From IMG/VR virus record IMGVR_UViG_3300046002_003840, positions 1 through 34,159 of that record: a DNA stretch of 34,159 nt; one strand, given 5' to 3'. A model generated the notes under the pieces. The model was not told the origin of the DNA and did not search any database. It was given only the letters and a program-made list of their open reading frames with translations. Within the stretch, counting starts at the first letter, position 1. Each line of letters begins with the position of its first letter. A program made the position numbers and the translations under genes. Of the stretch, positions 6,609-16,400 are shown piece by piece. This DNA comes from a virus.

Positions 6609-8342
6609 ATGAATAATACATTAAGCCTAAATAAAATAATAGATATATTCTATTCGGTAGCCATGAATAACAAAATGGTGAACGATTATTTCTTTGGCAC
6701 ATCATATAATATTAACTCAGCTAATGAAAGAAGATATCCTTTAATTGCTGTTGAACCGACTAACTCAACAGTTACAAGTTCAGGTAATGGTGGTGCGAGT
6801 AGAATGAATGTATATTTACATACCTTTAATGTTTATGCCTTAGATAGAGTAGCAAAAGGTGATGCTAATTTTAATGAATTACTATCAGACATGCAGTTCG
6901 TATTACAAACCTTTATAACACAAATAGATCAACATCCATATTATACTGATTTAGGTATGATGTTTGATGGTGATATTAATTTACAACCAGTTTTTGAAGT
7001 AGAAGATGATAATGTAAATGGTTGGATGGCTTCAATTACAATTAAAGTACCAAATAAATATACACCTTGTTCTACACCACAGATACCTATTTTAGGTTGG
7101 ACTACATCTTATAATAATGGAACAAATCAATTAAGATTAGTAGGACCACAAGGACCTACTGGACCGGCAGCAACTATACAAGTAGGTTCTGTAAGTACAT
7201 CAGGTAGTGTGCCAACTGTTACAAATGTTGGTAATTCTTTTAGTGCCATATTTGACTTTACATTTCCTGCATCATCTGGTGGTGGTAATTTACAACAGAC
7301 ACTTTTATTAGGTAATACTGCGAGTTTAGGCTTTCAATTATATGAAGGTAGTTTAATAGATTTGAATGATAATTTTGGTAACACAAACACACTTGGAGCA
7401 GCAAATATAAACATTTCTAATAATATTGGTGATGAAGTATTAATAAATAATCAAGGTATAGAAATTGGTAATACATCAAGTTCTATTAGTATTCAGAATA
7501 GTAGTATTGTTAAATTAGATAAAGTAAGTGGTGCTGAAACTGTATTAAACTTCAATCAAGGTACACAATCTCTTTCTAAAACAATTTTCTTTCCTGATAA
7601 TGGTGGTACTATCGCTTTATTGAGTGATATAACTGGTGGTAATTTACAACAGACACTTACATCAGGTAATACATCGAGTTTAAGTATAGAATTATTAAAT
7701 GGTGCATTTCAATCATCTGGTTCAGGTGGCGAATCAGGAACTTTGGTTTCATCTGGACTTCAACTTATTGATAGTTTAAATCAATCAGTAGTAACTGCAT
7801 TTTCTGTTAAAGTTGAATCAGCATTATCTAATATCGAAATGGATGATACAAAAATAAGAAAAGTTGATCCATCAGATGGTAGATTTACTGATTTAGTTTT
7901 TGACCAGACAACAGCAGGAGCGGTTAATACAATAACATTTCAAGATGGCACAGGTACACTCGCTTTCTTATCAGATGTAGTAGCAGGACCACAAGGACCA
8001 CAAGGAGCAAAAGGTGATAAAGGTGATAAAGGTGATACAGGCAGTCAAGGACCTATCGGACCTATCGGAAATACAGGTAGTCAAGGAACTATCGGAAATA
8101 CTGGTAGTCAAGGACCTATCGGACCTATTGGTAATACAGGTAGTCAAGGACCTATCGGACCACAAGGAGCAACAGGTTCTGATTCAACTGTGCCAGGTCC
8201 AATAGGACCAACAGGTCCGCAAGGCGCAGGAGTTCAAGGTTCAATAGGTCCGACAGGTTCAATAGGAGCGACTGGATCAATAGGAGCAACAGGTTCAATA
8301 ACACCGGCTTATGGAATATATTTAAGTTACAATTTTAGATAA
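6609..8342 (+). CDS. Tail-terminator-like domain fused to collagen-like fibre
   Basis: A protein of 577 residues with three parts. Residues 1-160 look like a tail terminator or tail completion protein ([43 protein letters not shown]). A first short collagen patch ([10 protein letters not shown]) near 180 leads into two repeated beta segments, each opening with GNLQQTLL or GNLQQTLT. From about 460 to 563 there are more than 20 Gly-X-Y triplets. Collagen triplets form trimeric rods in phage fibres. Fusing one to a terminator-like domain would place thin fibres at the head-tail neck, like whiskers. The C-terminal [10 protein letters not shown] is a short tip. The terminator assignment is by pattern only; a plain tail fibre is the alternative. 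Confidence 0.65.
   Translation: MNNTLSLNKIIDIFYSVAMNNKMVNDYFFGTSYNINSANERRYPLIAVEPTNSTVTSSGNGGASRMNVYLHTFNVYALDRVAKGDANFNELLSDMQFVLQTFITQIDQHPYYTDLGMMFDGDINLQPVFEVEDDNVNGWMASITIKVPNKYTPCSTPQIPILGWTTSYNNGTNQLRLVGPQGPTGPAATIQVGSVSTSGSVPTVTNVGNSFSAIFDFTFPASSGGGNLQQTLLLGNTASLGFQLYEGSLIDLNDNFGNTNTLGAANINISNNIGDEVLINNQGIEIGNTSSSISIQNSSIVKLDKVSGAETVLNFNQGTQSLSKTIFFPDNGGTIALLSDITGGNLQQTLTSGNTSSLSIELLNGAFQSSGSGGESGTLVSSGLQLIDSLNQSVVTAFSVKVESALSNIEMDDTKIRKVDPSDGRFTDLVFDQTTAGAVNTITFQDGTGTLAFLSDVVAGPQGPQGAKGDKGDKGDTGSQGPIGPIGNTGSQGTIGNTGSQGPIGPIGNTGSQGPIGPQGATGSDSTVPGPIGPTGPQGAGVQGSIGPTGSIGATGSIGATGSITPAYGIYLSYNFR
7986..8300 (+). repeat. Collagen-like repeat tract (Gly-X-Y)
   Basis: DNA here is built of near-repeats of aggacctatcgga- and ggtagtcaa-type units. 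It encodes an unbroken run of about 22 Gly-X-Y triplets ([18 protein letters not shown]), then a second, looser block ([12 protein letters not shown]) to about 8300. Such tracts change length easily by slippage, so fibre length may vary between related phages. Confidence 0.9.
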
Positions 8343-8366
8343 AAAAATAAAAAAAAATAAAAAATT

Positions 8367-8786
8367 ATGTCAATTAATAATTCACCAATTTTTATAGCAG
8401 CACCGAGAGTTCAATCTGCTATATCAAATGCTGCCTCAGGTAGAGATGGAACAACAGGAAATTTGTTCTTGTTATGCACACCTGGATCAAATGGTTCAAG
8501 AATAGAAAGAATCACAGCAATAACCACCGGCACTATGAGTTCGCCAACAAGTGCTATGGCAATAAGAATTTACATTCAAAATGTAGATGATCTTACAAAT
8601 TATTTATATAGAGAAGCAGTATTTCCAATAGTAACACCCGGTACAGGTATAGTAGGTCCAAATACAACATTTAATTTTAATGGTGGCTTATGTTTAGGTA
8701 CTCAATCTAAAATATATGTAGGTCAATCAACATTTGCTGATGCTGATGATAGAGTAAGTTGGACTTGTGAGCTTGGTGATTTCTAA
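8367..8786 (+). CDS. Putative virion decoration or fibre-associated protein
   Basis: A 139-residue protein predicted to be mostly beta strands, rich in Gly, Thr and Ser (AITTGTMSSPTSAMAIRIYI, TPGTGIVGPNTTFNFNGG). The layout suggests a compact beta-sandwich, as in head decoration or baseplate accessory proteins. It follows the collagen fibre gene and precedes another structural gene, so virion location is likely. No catalytic motif is seen, and exact placement on the particle is not determined. Confidence 0.6.
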   Translation: MSINNSPIFIAAPRVQSAISNAASGRDGTTGNLFLLCTPGSNGSRIERITAITTGTMSSPTSAMAIRIYIQNVDDLTNYLYREAVFPIVTPGTGIVGPNTTFNFNGGLCLGTQSKIYVGQSTFADADDRVSWTCELGDF

Positions 8787-8805
8787 AAAAAAATAATATA
8801 ATAAT

Positions 8806-9027
8806 ATGAAACAAATATGGATAGGAATCCTTAATGGATTAAACTCTGGAAAACCAGTTAAAACTATATCAGTTCTTTATGATAAGGTTGATGTAAGAAT
8901 GCCTTATGATCCTTCTTTCACAGAAGTGAAAAATTTACTTGTAGAAAAAATAGAGGCGATTATAGCAAGTTTGCCAGATGATCCAATAGAAGAATCAACA
9001 GAAACAGAACAACCGAATAATGAATAG
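8806..9027 (+). CDS. Small acidic-tailed hypothetical protein
   Basis: A 73-residue protein overlapping the next gene by eight bases. The N-terminal half may form strands (KQIWIGILNGLNSGKPVKTI), and the tail is acidic (DDPIEESTETEQ). The family is not recognised. Position between two structural genes suggests a small virion or assembly protein, possibly a chaperone for the following protein. Confidence 0.6.
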   Translation: MKQIWIGILNGLNSGKPVKTISVLYDKVDVRMPYDPSFTEVKNLLVEKIEAIIASLPDDPIEESTETEQPNNE

Positions 9028-10081
9028 AGGAATGTATAATGCCAATAATGGTGTTATTGGAAACATATGGAGACAAAAAGTCTCACCATCGGCGAAACAA
9101 GGAACTCATCCAGCACCTCAACTGGATGAGGATACTTATAACCTTTTTAATGCTTGGAACTTTAATTTACCTGATAATGCGGATGATATAAATAACTTTA
9201 TTATAAATCTAAAATGTGAATTAGGTATTCAACAATTGAAGGATGTTTTTGATTGTTTTTATGTACTGGCGGCTGCTACACAATCACAAAGTTTAATAAA
9301 TTGGGCTCAACCTGGTACTTATGATTTAACAATAGGTAATACAGCGAGTCCTCAATTTGGTTTAGTATTTACTACATTAAAAGGATGGAGAACAACCGGT
9401 GTGGCTACTACTGGTTTCTTAAATACAAACTTTAATCCAAATGCGGTTGTATGTAATTTTAATAATAATGTTGAACCATATGATCCTACAAAAGAATCAG
9501 CCACTCAGTCGGCTATGAATTATGGTGGAGTAATGGGATTTTATACAAATGAAATGCCAACAAGACCAGGTGGATTTATTTATGATATGGGTTCATCAGC
9601 AGGACAAAATGGATTAAGTGGTATTGTATTAGCGACACTAAATCAAACTACTGCTTATCAATTACAATTATATGGCAATAGAACCAGTATTGCTACTAAT
9701 AATCCTATTTATGGTGGTACAACAGATACATCACAATTATATTCTAATCCATATGGATTTTATTCAATAAGTAGAGAAAATAATACATTAGTTAGTAATT
9801 TGATGTATAATTATTATGTTAATGGTATGTTATTTACTACAAATATTGCGGCACCTAACTTTTCTCAGGTGGCAACTGCTTCAACTTGTGCTGGTCCGAT
9901 TATATTTCCTGGTATTAATGTAGCAAACACATTCACAGGTGTTACAAAAATAACAAATGGCAGTACTCAAAATAGATATGCTTTTGTTTTTATAGGTAAT
10001 AAATCAATAGACCAAACTATATTATACAATAATCTAAACAATTATTTAACATCAATAGATGCGGCAATGACAAATAGTTAA
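9020..10081 (+). CDS. Putative structural protein, possibly receptor-binding
   Basis: A 353-residue protein. The N-terminal 80 residues are helical and charged; the rest is strand-rich with many Asn, Thr and Gly residues. It has a lectin-like look (GLVFTTLKGWRTTGVATTGF, YGFYSISRENNTLVSNLMYN, RYAFVFIGNKSIDQTILYNN), similar to concanavalin/LamG-type jelly rolls in phage receptor-binding proteins. That match is by eye. It lies beside the collagen fibre and decoration-like genes. Two perfect hairpins in its first coding 110 bases (9070-9084 and 9105-9130) may affect translation. Confidence 0.55.
   Translation: MNRGMYNANNGVIGNIWRQKVSPSAKQGTHPAPQLDEDTYNLFNAWNFNLPDNADDINNFIINLKCELGIQQLKDVFDCFYVLAAATQSQSLINWAQPGTYDLTIGNTASPQFGLVFTTLKGWRTTGVATTGFLNTNFNPNAVVCNFNNNVEPYDPTKESATQSAMNYGGVMGFYTNEMPTRPGGFIYDMGSSAGQNGLSGIVLATLNQTTAYQLQLYGNRTSIATNNPIYGGTTDTSQLYSNPYGFYSISRENNTLVSNLMYNYYVNGMLFTTNIAAPNFSQVATASTCAGPIIFPGINVANTFTGVTKITNGSTQNRYAFVFIGNKSIDQTILYNNLNNYLTSIDAAMTNS
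9070..9130 (+). other. Two hairpins within the start of a coding region
   Basis: GAGAC/GTCTC with an AAAAA loop spans 9070-9084. CTCATCCAG/CTGGATGAG with an eight-base loop spans 9105-9130. Both are perfect stems in the first 110 bases of the gene at 9020. The second is a nine-base-pair stem with more GC than its surroundings. A role in translation or RNA processing is possible, but no T tract follows, so this is not a terminator. Confidence 0.45.
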
Positions 10082-10091
10082 TATATAGAAT

Positions 10092-10217
10092 ATGAGTAAA
10101 GAAGAATTAATAAAAGAAACCGAAGCTATATTAAAATTGGTTAATAAAGATAGCCGAATAGGTAACTATTTAGAAGAAATTAAAAAATTATTAGAAGGTT
10201 TAGATATAAATAAATAA
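10092..10217 (+). CDS. Small hypothetical helical protein
   Basis: An open frame of 41 codons from ATG 10092 to TAA 10217, filling most of the gap between two structural genes. The product is a single amphipathic helix by appearance, with leucines at regular spacing (LIKETEAILKLV, YLEEIKKLLEGL). The start is preceded by an A/T-rich stretch like those of its neighbours. A small assembly factor is possible; the function is unknown. Confidence 0.5.
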   Translation: MSKEELIKETEAILKLVNKDSRIGNYLEEIKKLLEGLDINK

Positions 10218-10233
10218 AAAGATATATATTAGT

Positions 10234-10743
10234 ATGGCACTATCAACATTTTATTTTAAGAAGGCAATTGAAAAGTTTGGTGAAGCATATATTAAAGAAT
10301 TAACTAAACAATTAATAATAGCTGATAAAAAGGCAAGCGGTGAATTAATAGAAAGTTTAGATTATCAATTAACAGAAACTTCTAATGAGATTTTATTGAA
10401 AATAACCGCTAATGCCTATTTAATAAATGTAGATGAAGGTAGAAAAAAAGGAGCCAGAATGCCACCTGGTCCAAAGATAGGTAAATGGGCTAAAATAAAA
10501 GGATTAGGACTAACTCATAAGGGTATTAAATATAAAAATTATGAACAAGTTGGTTGGGCCATATCAAGAGGTATAAGTAGAAATGGTATAAAACCAACAA
10601 ATGTTTTAGAAAAATCAAAAACTGCCCTATTTAATAATAAAAAAGTAATGGATGAGTTAGCAAATGGTGGTTTACTTGATTTAAATAAATTAATAGATGA
10701 TACCTTCAAAGACCTTAAACAAATAAATATAAAGAAAATATAA
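10234..10743 (+). CDS. Head-tail joining protein, HK97 gp10-like
   Basis: A 169-residue protein. The N terminus is a Lys-rich helix. A strand block (NEILLKITANAYLINVDEG) then leads into a basic, Pro/Gly-rich loop (RKKGARMPPGPKIGKWAK), and the C terminus is helical. The combination of a short strand ending in DEGR and a following basic loop is typical of HK97 gp10-like neck proteins, also called virion morphogenesis proteins. It overlaps the next gene by one base. Assignment rests on this pattern and on context. Confidence 0.6.
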   Translation: MALSTFYFKKAIEKFGEAYIKELTKQLIIADKKASGELIESLDYQLTETSNEILLKITANAYLINVDEGRKKGARMPPGPKIGKWAKIKGLGLTHKGIKYKNYEQVGWAISRGISRNGIKPTNVLEKSKTALFNNKKVMDELANGGLLDLNKLIDDTFKDLKQINIKKI

Positions 10744-12503
10744 TGGCAACAGCATCATACACAAGACCACAAATATCAATTAATCAAACACCATCTAAGT
10801 TTAGTCCAGTCTATGCGCCAAATTGGTTTGCATTTACGGCATCTTTTGTTAACACAACTGCTACCGATCCATTCTTAATATGTGATATAAATATTCTAAA
10901 TCAAGCAATACAAGCGCCTACTGTATCAACAGCATTAGGTAGATTTAAAACACCTGGTAGAGAGAATAACTATTTTGTATTTAATCCAGAAGCAGTTATA
11001 AAATCTTATGTATCATATCCATATGAAACAGGTAATCAAACCTATTATGGTATAGGACAGGCAGAATATGTTAACGAACAGGCTGGTTGGGGTGCGCCTT
11101 TAAATAATTTTCCTACTATTGCACCAGAAACTGATGGTATAGTAAAATATAACATGAGATTTGGTTTAGAGTTTAATCCTAATGCCACATTTTCAAGTAT
11201 TAATCCAGTTGGAGCAATTGGACCTGATGGTGTATATAGAGATTATTCAAGATATAAAATAGCTGGTACTAACTCTTTTGCAAATGTAGGTGATATAATA
11301 ACAATTAAAACTACTTCTGGTTTATATACTTACTATGACGGACAAGCACAAGTAATTAATGCATTCACTTTAACAGGTGACACATATATAGAAACTTGGC
11401 AAATAAATAGTCCAACGCTAAATAGTTTATCAAGCGGTAATATAGTAGGACAATTTACTAATATACAAAAAATATATGGTACAACTTCTACCTATTATGG
11501 TTATAATGGTACAAGACAATATGATGAAGTTAGTGTTAACTTTGATAATATATATTATTTTAGACAAAATGGTGCAGTATCACCTGGATTTATATTATCA
11601 AGTTCAACTGCATCCAATTTTAGATTTATGAACGATTATGGTTATGATATGGCTCACGCTATACCAATTAGACCAGGACAAGGTGAGAGAGCAAGATTTT
11701 TATGTGATTTATATGCCGATACAAATAGATTAGTAGCCTTAGAAGTAGTAGAATATAACGCATACGGTGGTACTGTATCAACTTATCAACATATTCTAAC
11801 TGATACTATATCTGGTACATTATATCCTTACAAATGCTTTACAGTTCAATTATTTGATAAAAAAGGTAGATTCGCAAGTAATGCAACGACCACAGGCACA
11901 CCAATAGTAGTAGGTAATTATTATAAGTTTAGTATAAAAGGTTATTTAACAGCTACAACTACACAATTTAACTATGCATCAATATGGTATAAGGCAGAAA
12001 ATCCTTGTAGTCGTTATGAAAATGTAAGAATTAAGTTCTTAAATAGACAAGGTACATGGGCTTATTGGAATTTTAACAAGGATAATAAACAAACTACTAC
12101 TATTGAAAGAAAAGAATTTAAGTCACCAACACAATATGATAGAAGATTAGTAGGTCCAGCAGGATCAGTAGTAAGTTCAACTTCAATTGCTAATCCATTT
12201 AGAATTAGTAAATTAAGAGGACAAAATATTCTATCAATTACCGCAACTGATGAATTCCAAATGAACTCTGATTGGATTAGCGAAGAAGAATATGAATATT
12301 TACAACAATTAATAACAAGTCAGCAGGTATTCTTATTTTATGATACATATACATTAAAGGATAACTCAGTATTAGAATGTGTAAATATACCAATTGTAAT
12401 AACTGATACCAATTTTGAATTTAAAACTACTAATAGAAACCAATTATTCAATTTAGTGTTAAATTATAAAATGGCACAAGATTATAGCATTCAGAATCCG
12501 TAA
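10743..12503 (+). CDS. Large tail/baseplate structural protein
   Basis: A 586-residue, strand-rich protein with many Tyr, Asn and Thr residues and no enzyme motif. The C-terminal 150 residues (VRIKFLNRQGTWAYWNF, LRGQNILSITATDEFQMNSD, WISEEEYEYLQQLITS) resemble a domain common in distal-tail proteins of Bacteroidota phages. With the 1070-residue gene downstream it may form the tail tip or baseplate. The stop codon is followed closely by a structured, GC-richer repeat at 12506-12562. A fibre or adhesin is the alternative. Confidence 0.55.
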   Translation: MATASYTRPQISINQTPSKFSPVYAPNWFAFTASFVNTTATDPFLICDINILNQAIQAPTVSTALGRFKTPGRENNYFVFNPEAVIKSYVSYPYETGNQTYYGIGQAEYVNEQAGWGAPLNNFPTIAPETDGIVKYNMRFGLEFNPNATFSSINPVGAIGPDGVYRDYSRYKIAGTNSFANVGDIITIKTTSGLYTYYDGQAQVINAFTLTGDTYIETWQINSPTLNSLSSGNIVGQFTNIQKIYGTTSTYYGYNGTRQYDEVSVNFDNIYYFRQNGAVSPGFILSSSTASNFRFMNDYGYDMAHAIPIRPGQGERARFLCDLYADTNRLVALEVVEYNAYGGTVSTYQHILTDTISGTLYPYKCFTVQLFDKKGRFASNATTTGTPIVVGNYYKFSIKGYLTATTTQFNYASIWYKAENPCSRYENVRIKFLNRQGTWAYWNFNKDNKQTTTIERKEFKSPTQYDRRLVGPAGSVVSSTSIANPFRISKLRGQNILSITATDEFQMNSDWISEEEYEYLQQLITSQQVFLFYDTYTLKDNSVLECVNIPIVITDTNFEFKTTNRNQLFNLVLNYKMAQDYSIQNP

Positions 12504-12505
12504 GA

Positions 12506-12562
12506 TAACGGCACACCAACTTTTACTTGCGACTATCGCTCGTTATTGGACTCGCTGTCGCC
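12506..12562 (+). repeat. Structured intergenic element, copy A of an inverted pair
   Basis: This stretch is much richer in G and C than its surroundings. It aligns, with gaps, to the reverse complement of 13311-13366: shared CGGCACAC, a TTACT-GCG block, a short hairpin and a CTCGC box. The hairpin is GCGA-CTA-TCGC at 12529-12539 here and GCG-AAGA-CGC at 13336-13345 in copy B, so pairing is kept while sequence changes. TAACG at 12506-12510 can pair with CGTTA at 12541-12545. The pair brackets the gene at 12582. Confidence 0.6.
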
Positions 12563-12581
12563 AAAAAATAAAGTGAATAAT

Positions 12582-13106
12582 ATGATAGATAAGATAAAGA
12601 ATATAATTATAGTAATGCTGCTATTTCTGATAGGCTTCTTTGTGTTAAATGAACAAAAGAATATAGTGTATAGGGATAGAATAAAGTATGATACAATCAA
12701 CTTAAAATCATTTGTTGAAGTTAAATCTAAACCAATTATAATTAACCATATTAAACATGATACAACCGAATTACCACCACATATAGATACGGTTAAAGTA
12801 ATAGATTCTTTTTATTCTAAAAATATATATATGGATACCATAAAATCAGGTAATAATAAAATAATTATAAATGATACACTACAAAAAAATCAAATAATAG
12901 GCAGATCTGTTAAAATAGAATTGGAGAACATAATGTTAAAGCCAATAAAGCAGAAAACACAGACAATATTATATTGTAATCCAACCTATAATGGGTCATA
13001 TAATATGAACTTAATTCTAATGCGAAATAATATAGGAATAAGTGGTGGTATATCTTCACGAGGGACACCATCAATAGGTATAATATTTAAATTAAAAGCT
13101 ATCTAA
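12582..13106 (+). CDS. Membrane-anchored periplasmic protein, spanin-like candidate
   Basis: I chose the ATG at 12582 (174 residues) because an in-frame ATG at 12546 lies inside the structured repeat. Residues 7-24 form one transmembrane helix (IIIVMLLFLIGFFVL) behind a short basic N terminus, giving a signal-anchored protein with a periplasmic tail. The tail is strand-rich with Asp-Thr repeats (YDTINL, HDTTEL, IDTVKV, MDTIKS) and a glycine-rich end (GISGGISSRGTPSIGIIF). Such one-helix proteins in Bacteroidota phages may act as inner-membrane spanins or tail-related factors; neither is proven. Its stop codon sits in the loop of a terminator hairpin. Confidence 0.6.
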   Translation: MIDKIKNIIIVMLLFLIGFFVLNEQKNIVYRDRIKYDTINLKSFVEVKSKPIIINHIKHDTTELPPHIDTVKVIDSFYSKNIYMDTIKSGNNKIIINDTLQKNQIIGRSVKIELENIMLKPIKQKTQTILYCNPTYNGSYNMNLILMRNNIGISGGISSRGTPSIGIIFKLKAI

Positions 13107-13120
13107 GGGTAGCTTTTTTT
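13094..13120 (+). terminator. Rho-independent terminator after the membrane protein gene
   Basis: AAAAGCTA at 13094-13101 and TAGCTTTT at 13110-13117 form an eight-base-pair stem with an eight-base loop, followed by T residues to 13120. The loop contains the stop codon at 13104-13106. It closes the upstream tail transcript before the long gap to 13440. Confidence 0.75.
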
Positions 13121-13243
13121 GTGTTAAGAAGTAGGTATACTAATAGTAAAGCAAAAGATCTGCAACATCTATGATATAATATAGAATAATAATAAACAAT
13201 AAATAATAAATAATAATAATAAATATATAATAGTAACAATTCT

Positions 13244-13297
13244 TATATCCAATGCCAGAACCATAATAGATACTGACATCTCCAAGCACAAAAATCA
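13244..13297. repeat. Dispersed repeat, copy 1
   Basis: Bases 13250-13272 match 33633-33655 exactly over 23 bases, the shared core being CAATGCCAGAACCATAAT plus five more. With one mismatch the match extends left to 13244, and it continues right through a short hairpin (AGATnnnnnnATCT), an AGCA block and an AAAATCA block. Both copies are preceded by an A/T-rich repeat tract. Coding is unlikely because differences fall on all codon positions. Confidence 0.85.
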
Positions 13298-13310
13298 CAT
13301 TTGCTTGTAG

Positions 13311-13366
13311 CGGCGAGCAACACAACTACCAGTTGGCGAAGACGCAGTAAGAGTATAGTGTGCCGG
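13311..13366 (-). repeat. Structured intergenic element, copy B of an inverted pair
   Basis: The reverse complement begins CCGGCACAC and follows the same order of blocks as copy A at 12506-12562, including the GCG-TCTT-CGC hairpin and a CTCGC box. A further hairpin, CAACT-ACC-AGTTG, is at 13323-13335. The pair is inverted around the membrane protein gene, about 0.8 kb apart. Confidence 0.6.
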
Positions 13367-13439
13367 TATTCAATTAATTATAAAAAAGCAAAAATAATCT
13401 TTTTAAAATTAATATATATAAATATAAATAAACATAATT

Positions 13440-16400
13440 ATGGCATTAGAAATAATAGTTAAGCAAGATACTTTTAATACGGTATTAGATATATTTCAAG
13501 ATGAATCATTTGAGGTAACTTATTCAATTAACACAATAAAAGATATATCACAGAGTAATGGTTCATATACAAAAACTATATCATTACCAGACACACCTAA
13601 AAATAGGCAAGTGTTTGGCTATGCCACTAACTTATCAACCAATTTAGAGTTCAATTCAACTACATCATTTACACCAGTAGCAAATAGATATAATCCTAAT
13701 AAGAAATTAAGATGTAATGTATTAGAGGATGGTATAAATGTATTAGAAGGCTATATACAATTAACAAAATACCTTATAAATGAGTATAATAAGTCAATTG
13801 AGGCTGTAATATATGCTGATAACACTTCATTTTATATCAATATGGGTGATAAGCTACTTACTGATATAGATTTTAGTGAATATAACTTTACATTTAACTT
13901 AACAAGTATAACTCAATCGTGGAGTAATGATTTATTTTCTTATAACAGAGGTGTTTATTTTCCTTTAATAGATTATGGCTATGGTTGGACTCTAAATGAT
14001 ATATCAGGATTCTCAGCAACAGGCTCATATGGTTTATCTTTTAAGCATTTTAAGCCAGCCACATATATTAAAACTATTTTTGATAAAGTGTTTCAATCAA
14101 ATGGATATAATTATCAATCAAAGTTTTTAGGCACAAATAATTCAGCAAATAGCGGCACAACGGTATCTTTTGCGGATCCAAGATTTGGTGGTTTAGTTAT
14201 ACCATTTAGTAATCCTAACTTCCAGTCTGATGCTATGATTACACAAGATAAGATATTCTTTGTAGGTCTATCTGCTTCAACTATAAGTCAATATAGTACA
14301 TACGATGTAGATTTTTATCAAACAAAATGGGGTACGGCATCTGCACCACCAATAAAAGCAATTGTAAATGCGAGAGGTATAGACACAGTACTTTTTCCTA
14401 TAGCCAATAATGGACTAAAAAAACTATGGTATAATGCTTATATGTTAAGTCCGTTTGATTTACCAGCACATATAGCATCTAAAAATGCTTACTTAAATAA
14501 TACCTCACCATTTTATATTTACGATTCGAAAACGATTCCGTTTACGAGAGCCACAAATCCACTATTTAACACAACGGTAGGATCAGCATCAACTTATAAT
14601 TTAACAGCGAGTCATTATGAAAACTTATCAGGTACGGTATTTAAGCAAAGATTTGTTGTAAATACCGATATATTGACAAATTATTCATTACAATATAACT
14701 CAGAAAATGGTGTACCAAATAGCACAACAATAACAACACAATCTTATAGATATGTAATGAAGGTTGAATTCTTCCGTTCAAAAAATCCAATAACAGGAGC
14801 AGATGATCCAACTTGGGCGACAGGTACAGGTTATAGAATACCAGGTGACTTTGGTGGTGCATTAGGTATAACATCATCTGCAAGAGTTGTAGATATAGGT
14901 GATATACCAGAAAAAATAGTTCACTGGATTGCAGATAAAAATGGTAATTCAAACTGCTTTACGAGAGGTAAAAAAATAATTGTACCACAAGGACCTAATA
15001 GATATTTAGGAGAATTCTGCACTGACGAAAGAGGATTTACAGCATCACCACCGGCTAAAAATGGTAATAATAGATTTAGATTTAATAGTGGAGATGCTTT
15101 GGCATTTTATTATAATGATGGATATAATCAACCAAATACCAGATTACAAGGTTTATGGGCCAGTGGTGTTAATCCTACAACATTAGTAGATCCATATAAT
15201 GTGGATTTTCAAGCAACACATCAGCCGGGTTATGGTGATTGGTATCAAGATTTACAATTACAAACTATATTTTTAGATGGTGATGATTTTGATCCTTTGT
15301 ATGGTAATTCAGGTAGTATAGTTCTAAATGGTAATAGACCTATTCTTCCAAACGAAAAAGTAAGAGTTGTGTTTACATTTGGTTGTAAATATGGAGGACA
15401 ACAGATGCAAGACCCTGGATTAGGTTTAACACCAACTGCTGCAAATAATAACTTTACATCATATAAACCACCGATGGTTGCCTATTTATTGACAGGTACT
15501 GACCTTGCTGGTTATAATAATGGTTCAGATGCTGATCCAAAAACTAAGTTCTGGAATGATATATCACCAGATTATATACCAGGTATGACGGTATCTTTTG
15601 TAGATTGTATACCAAAAAATCTTAAACAAAGAGATTTTATTCAGGATATAGTTAGGATGCATAATCTTTATATTGAGCCAACTAAATTAAGTAAGATACC
15701 GAACCAACTTATAATAGAACCAAGAGATGAGTATTATACATTAAGTTCTGATATTTTAAATTGGACTAATAAGTTAGATATATCAGAACCAATTGATGTT
15801 AAATTACTGGCTGAAACACAATATAAGAGAACATTATTTACATTTAAAGAAGATGGTGACTATTATAATAAACAATATAAGCAAAATACTAATGAAAATT
15901 ATGGACAATATATTTATAGTATAGATAATGACTTCTTAACGGATGAATTAAAGATAGAATCTAATTTTTCACCAACACCAATGAGTCCTTTATACGCAAT
16001 ATCAACCACAGGTACACCAATTTTAAGAACAGGTGGATTTATATTACCAGTTTTCTTATCAGGAGATAATGCTAAATCATCTTCTAATGGTGGTAATAAT
16101 ATTACAAATGTAAATTATAGGATTTTATATAGAAAATATATAAAAACAAAAAATGAAGATAAGATTTATATATTCAACGGTTTAACTGATACATATCCAT
16201 ATGCTGGACCATATGACGATCCATATACACCAACATATGCTGTAAATTGGGGACAAACAAGAGGTGAATTCTTCCCAGTAGCAACAGATCAGTTCTTTGA
16301 AAATCTTGTAAATAACTATTGGGCGTCATTATTATCAGAATTAAGTGATATGGATTCAAGATTTGTAACTTGTAAAATGTTCTTAATGGCAGAAGATATA

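Larger units (their letters stand above)
13107..13439. other. Intergenic region of 333 bases with repeats and structure
   Basis: No convincing gene lies here. From left to right it holds the terminator tail, a low-complexity A/T tract at about 13170-13240, the first copy of a dispersed repeat (13244-13297), and a hairpin CAAGCA/TGCTTG (13284-13306). Copy B of the inverted structured element (13311-13366) and an A/T-rich leader before the ATG at 13440 follow. A minus-strand open frame across 13140-13325 is dominated by Ile and Tyr from the A/T tract and is rejected. The region may encode an RNA or hold a replication or packaging signal. Confidence 0.6.

Noticed and set aside
8014-8205. Plus-strand open frame inside the collagen tract
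   Set aside because: It is a frame shadow created by repetitive Gly-X-Y coding DNA.
12546-12581. Upstream start for the membrane protein gene
   Set aside because: The extra 12 codons lie in the structured repeat and would put polar residues before the membrane helix; the ATG at 12582 gives a normal short basic N terminus.
13140-13325. Minus-strand open frame whose product shares IYYGSGI with one at 33514-33711
   Set aside because: The similarity comes from the shared DNA repeat. Differences change amino acids freely, and much of each product is Ile/Tyr/Leu filler from A/T tracts.
13107-13439. Diversity-generating retroelement template or CRISPR array
   Set aside because: No reverse transcriptase gene is present, the repeats are not adenine-specific variants of a fibre region, and there are no regularly spaced repeats with unique spacers.
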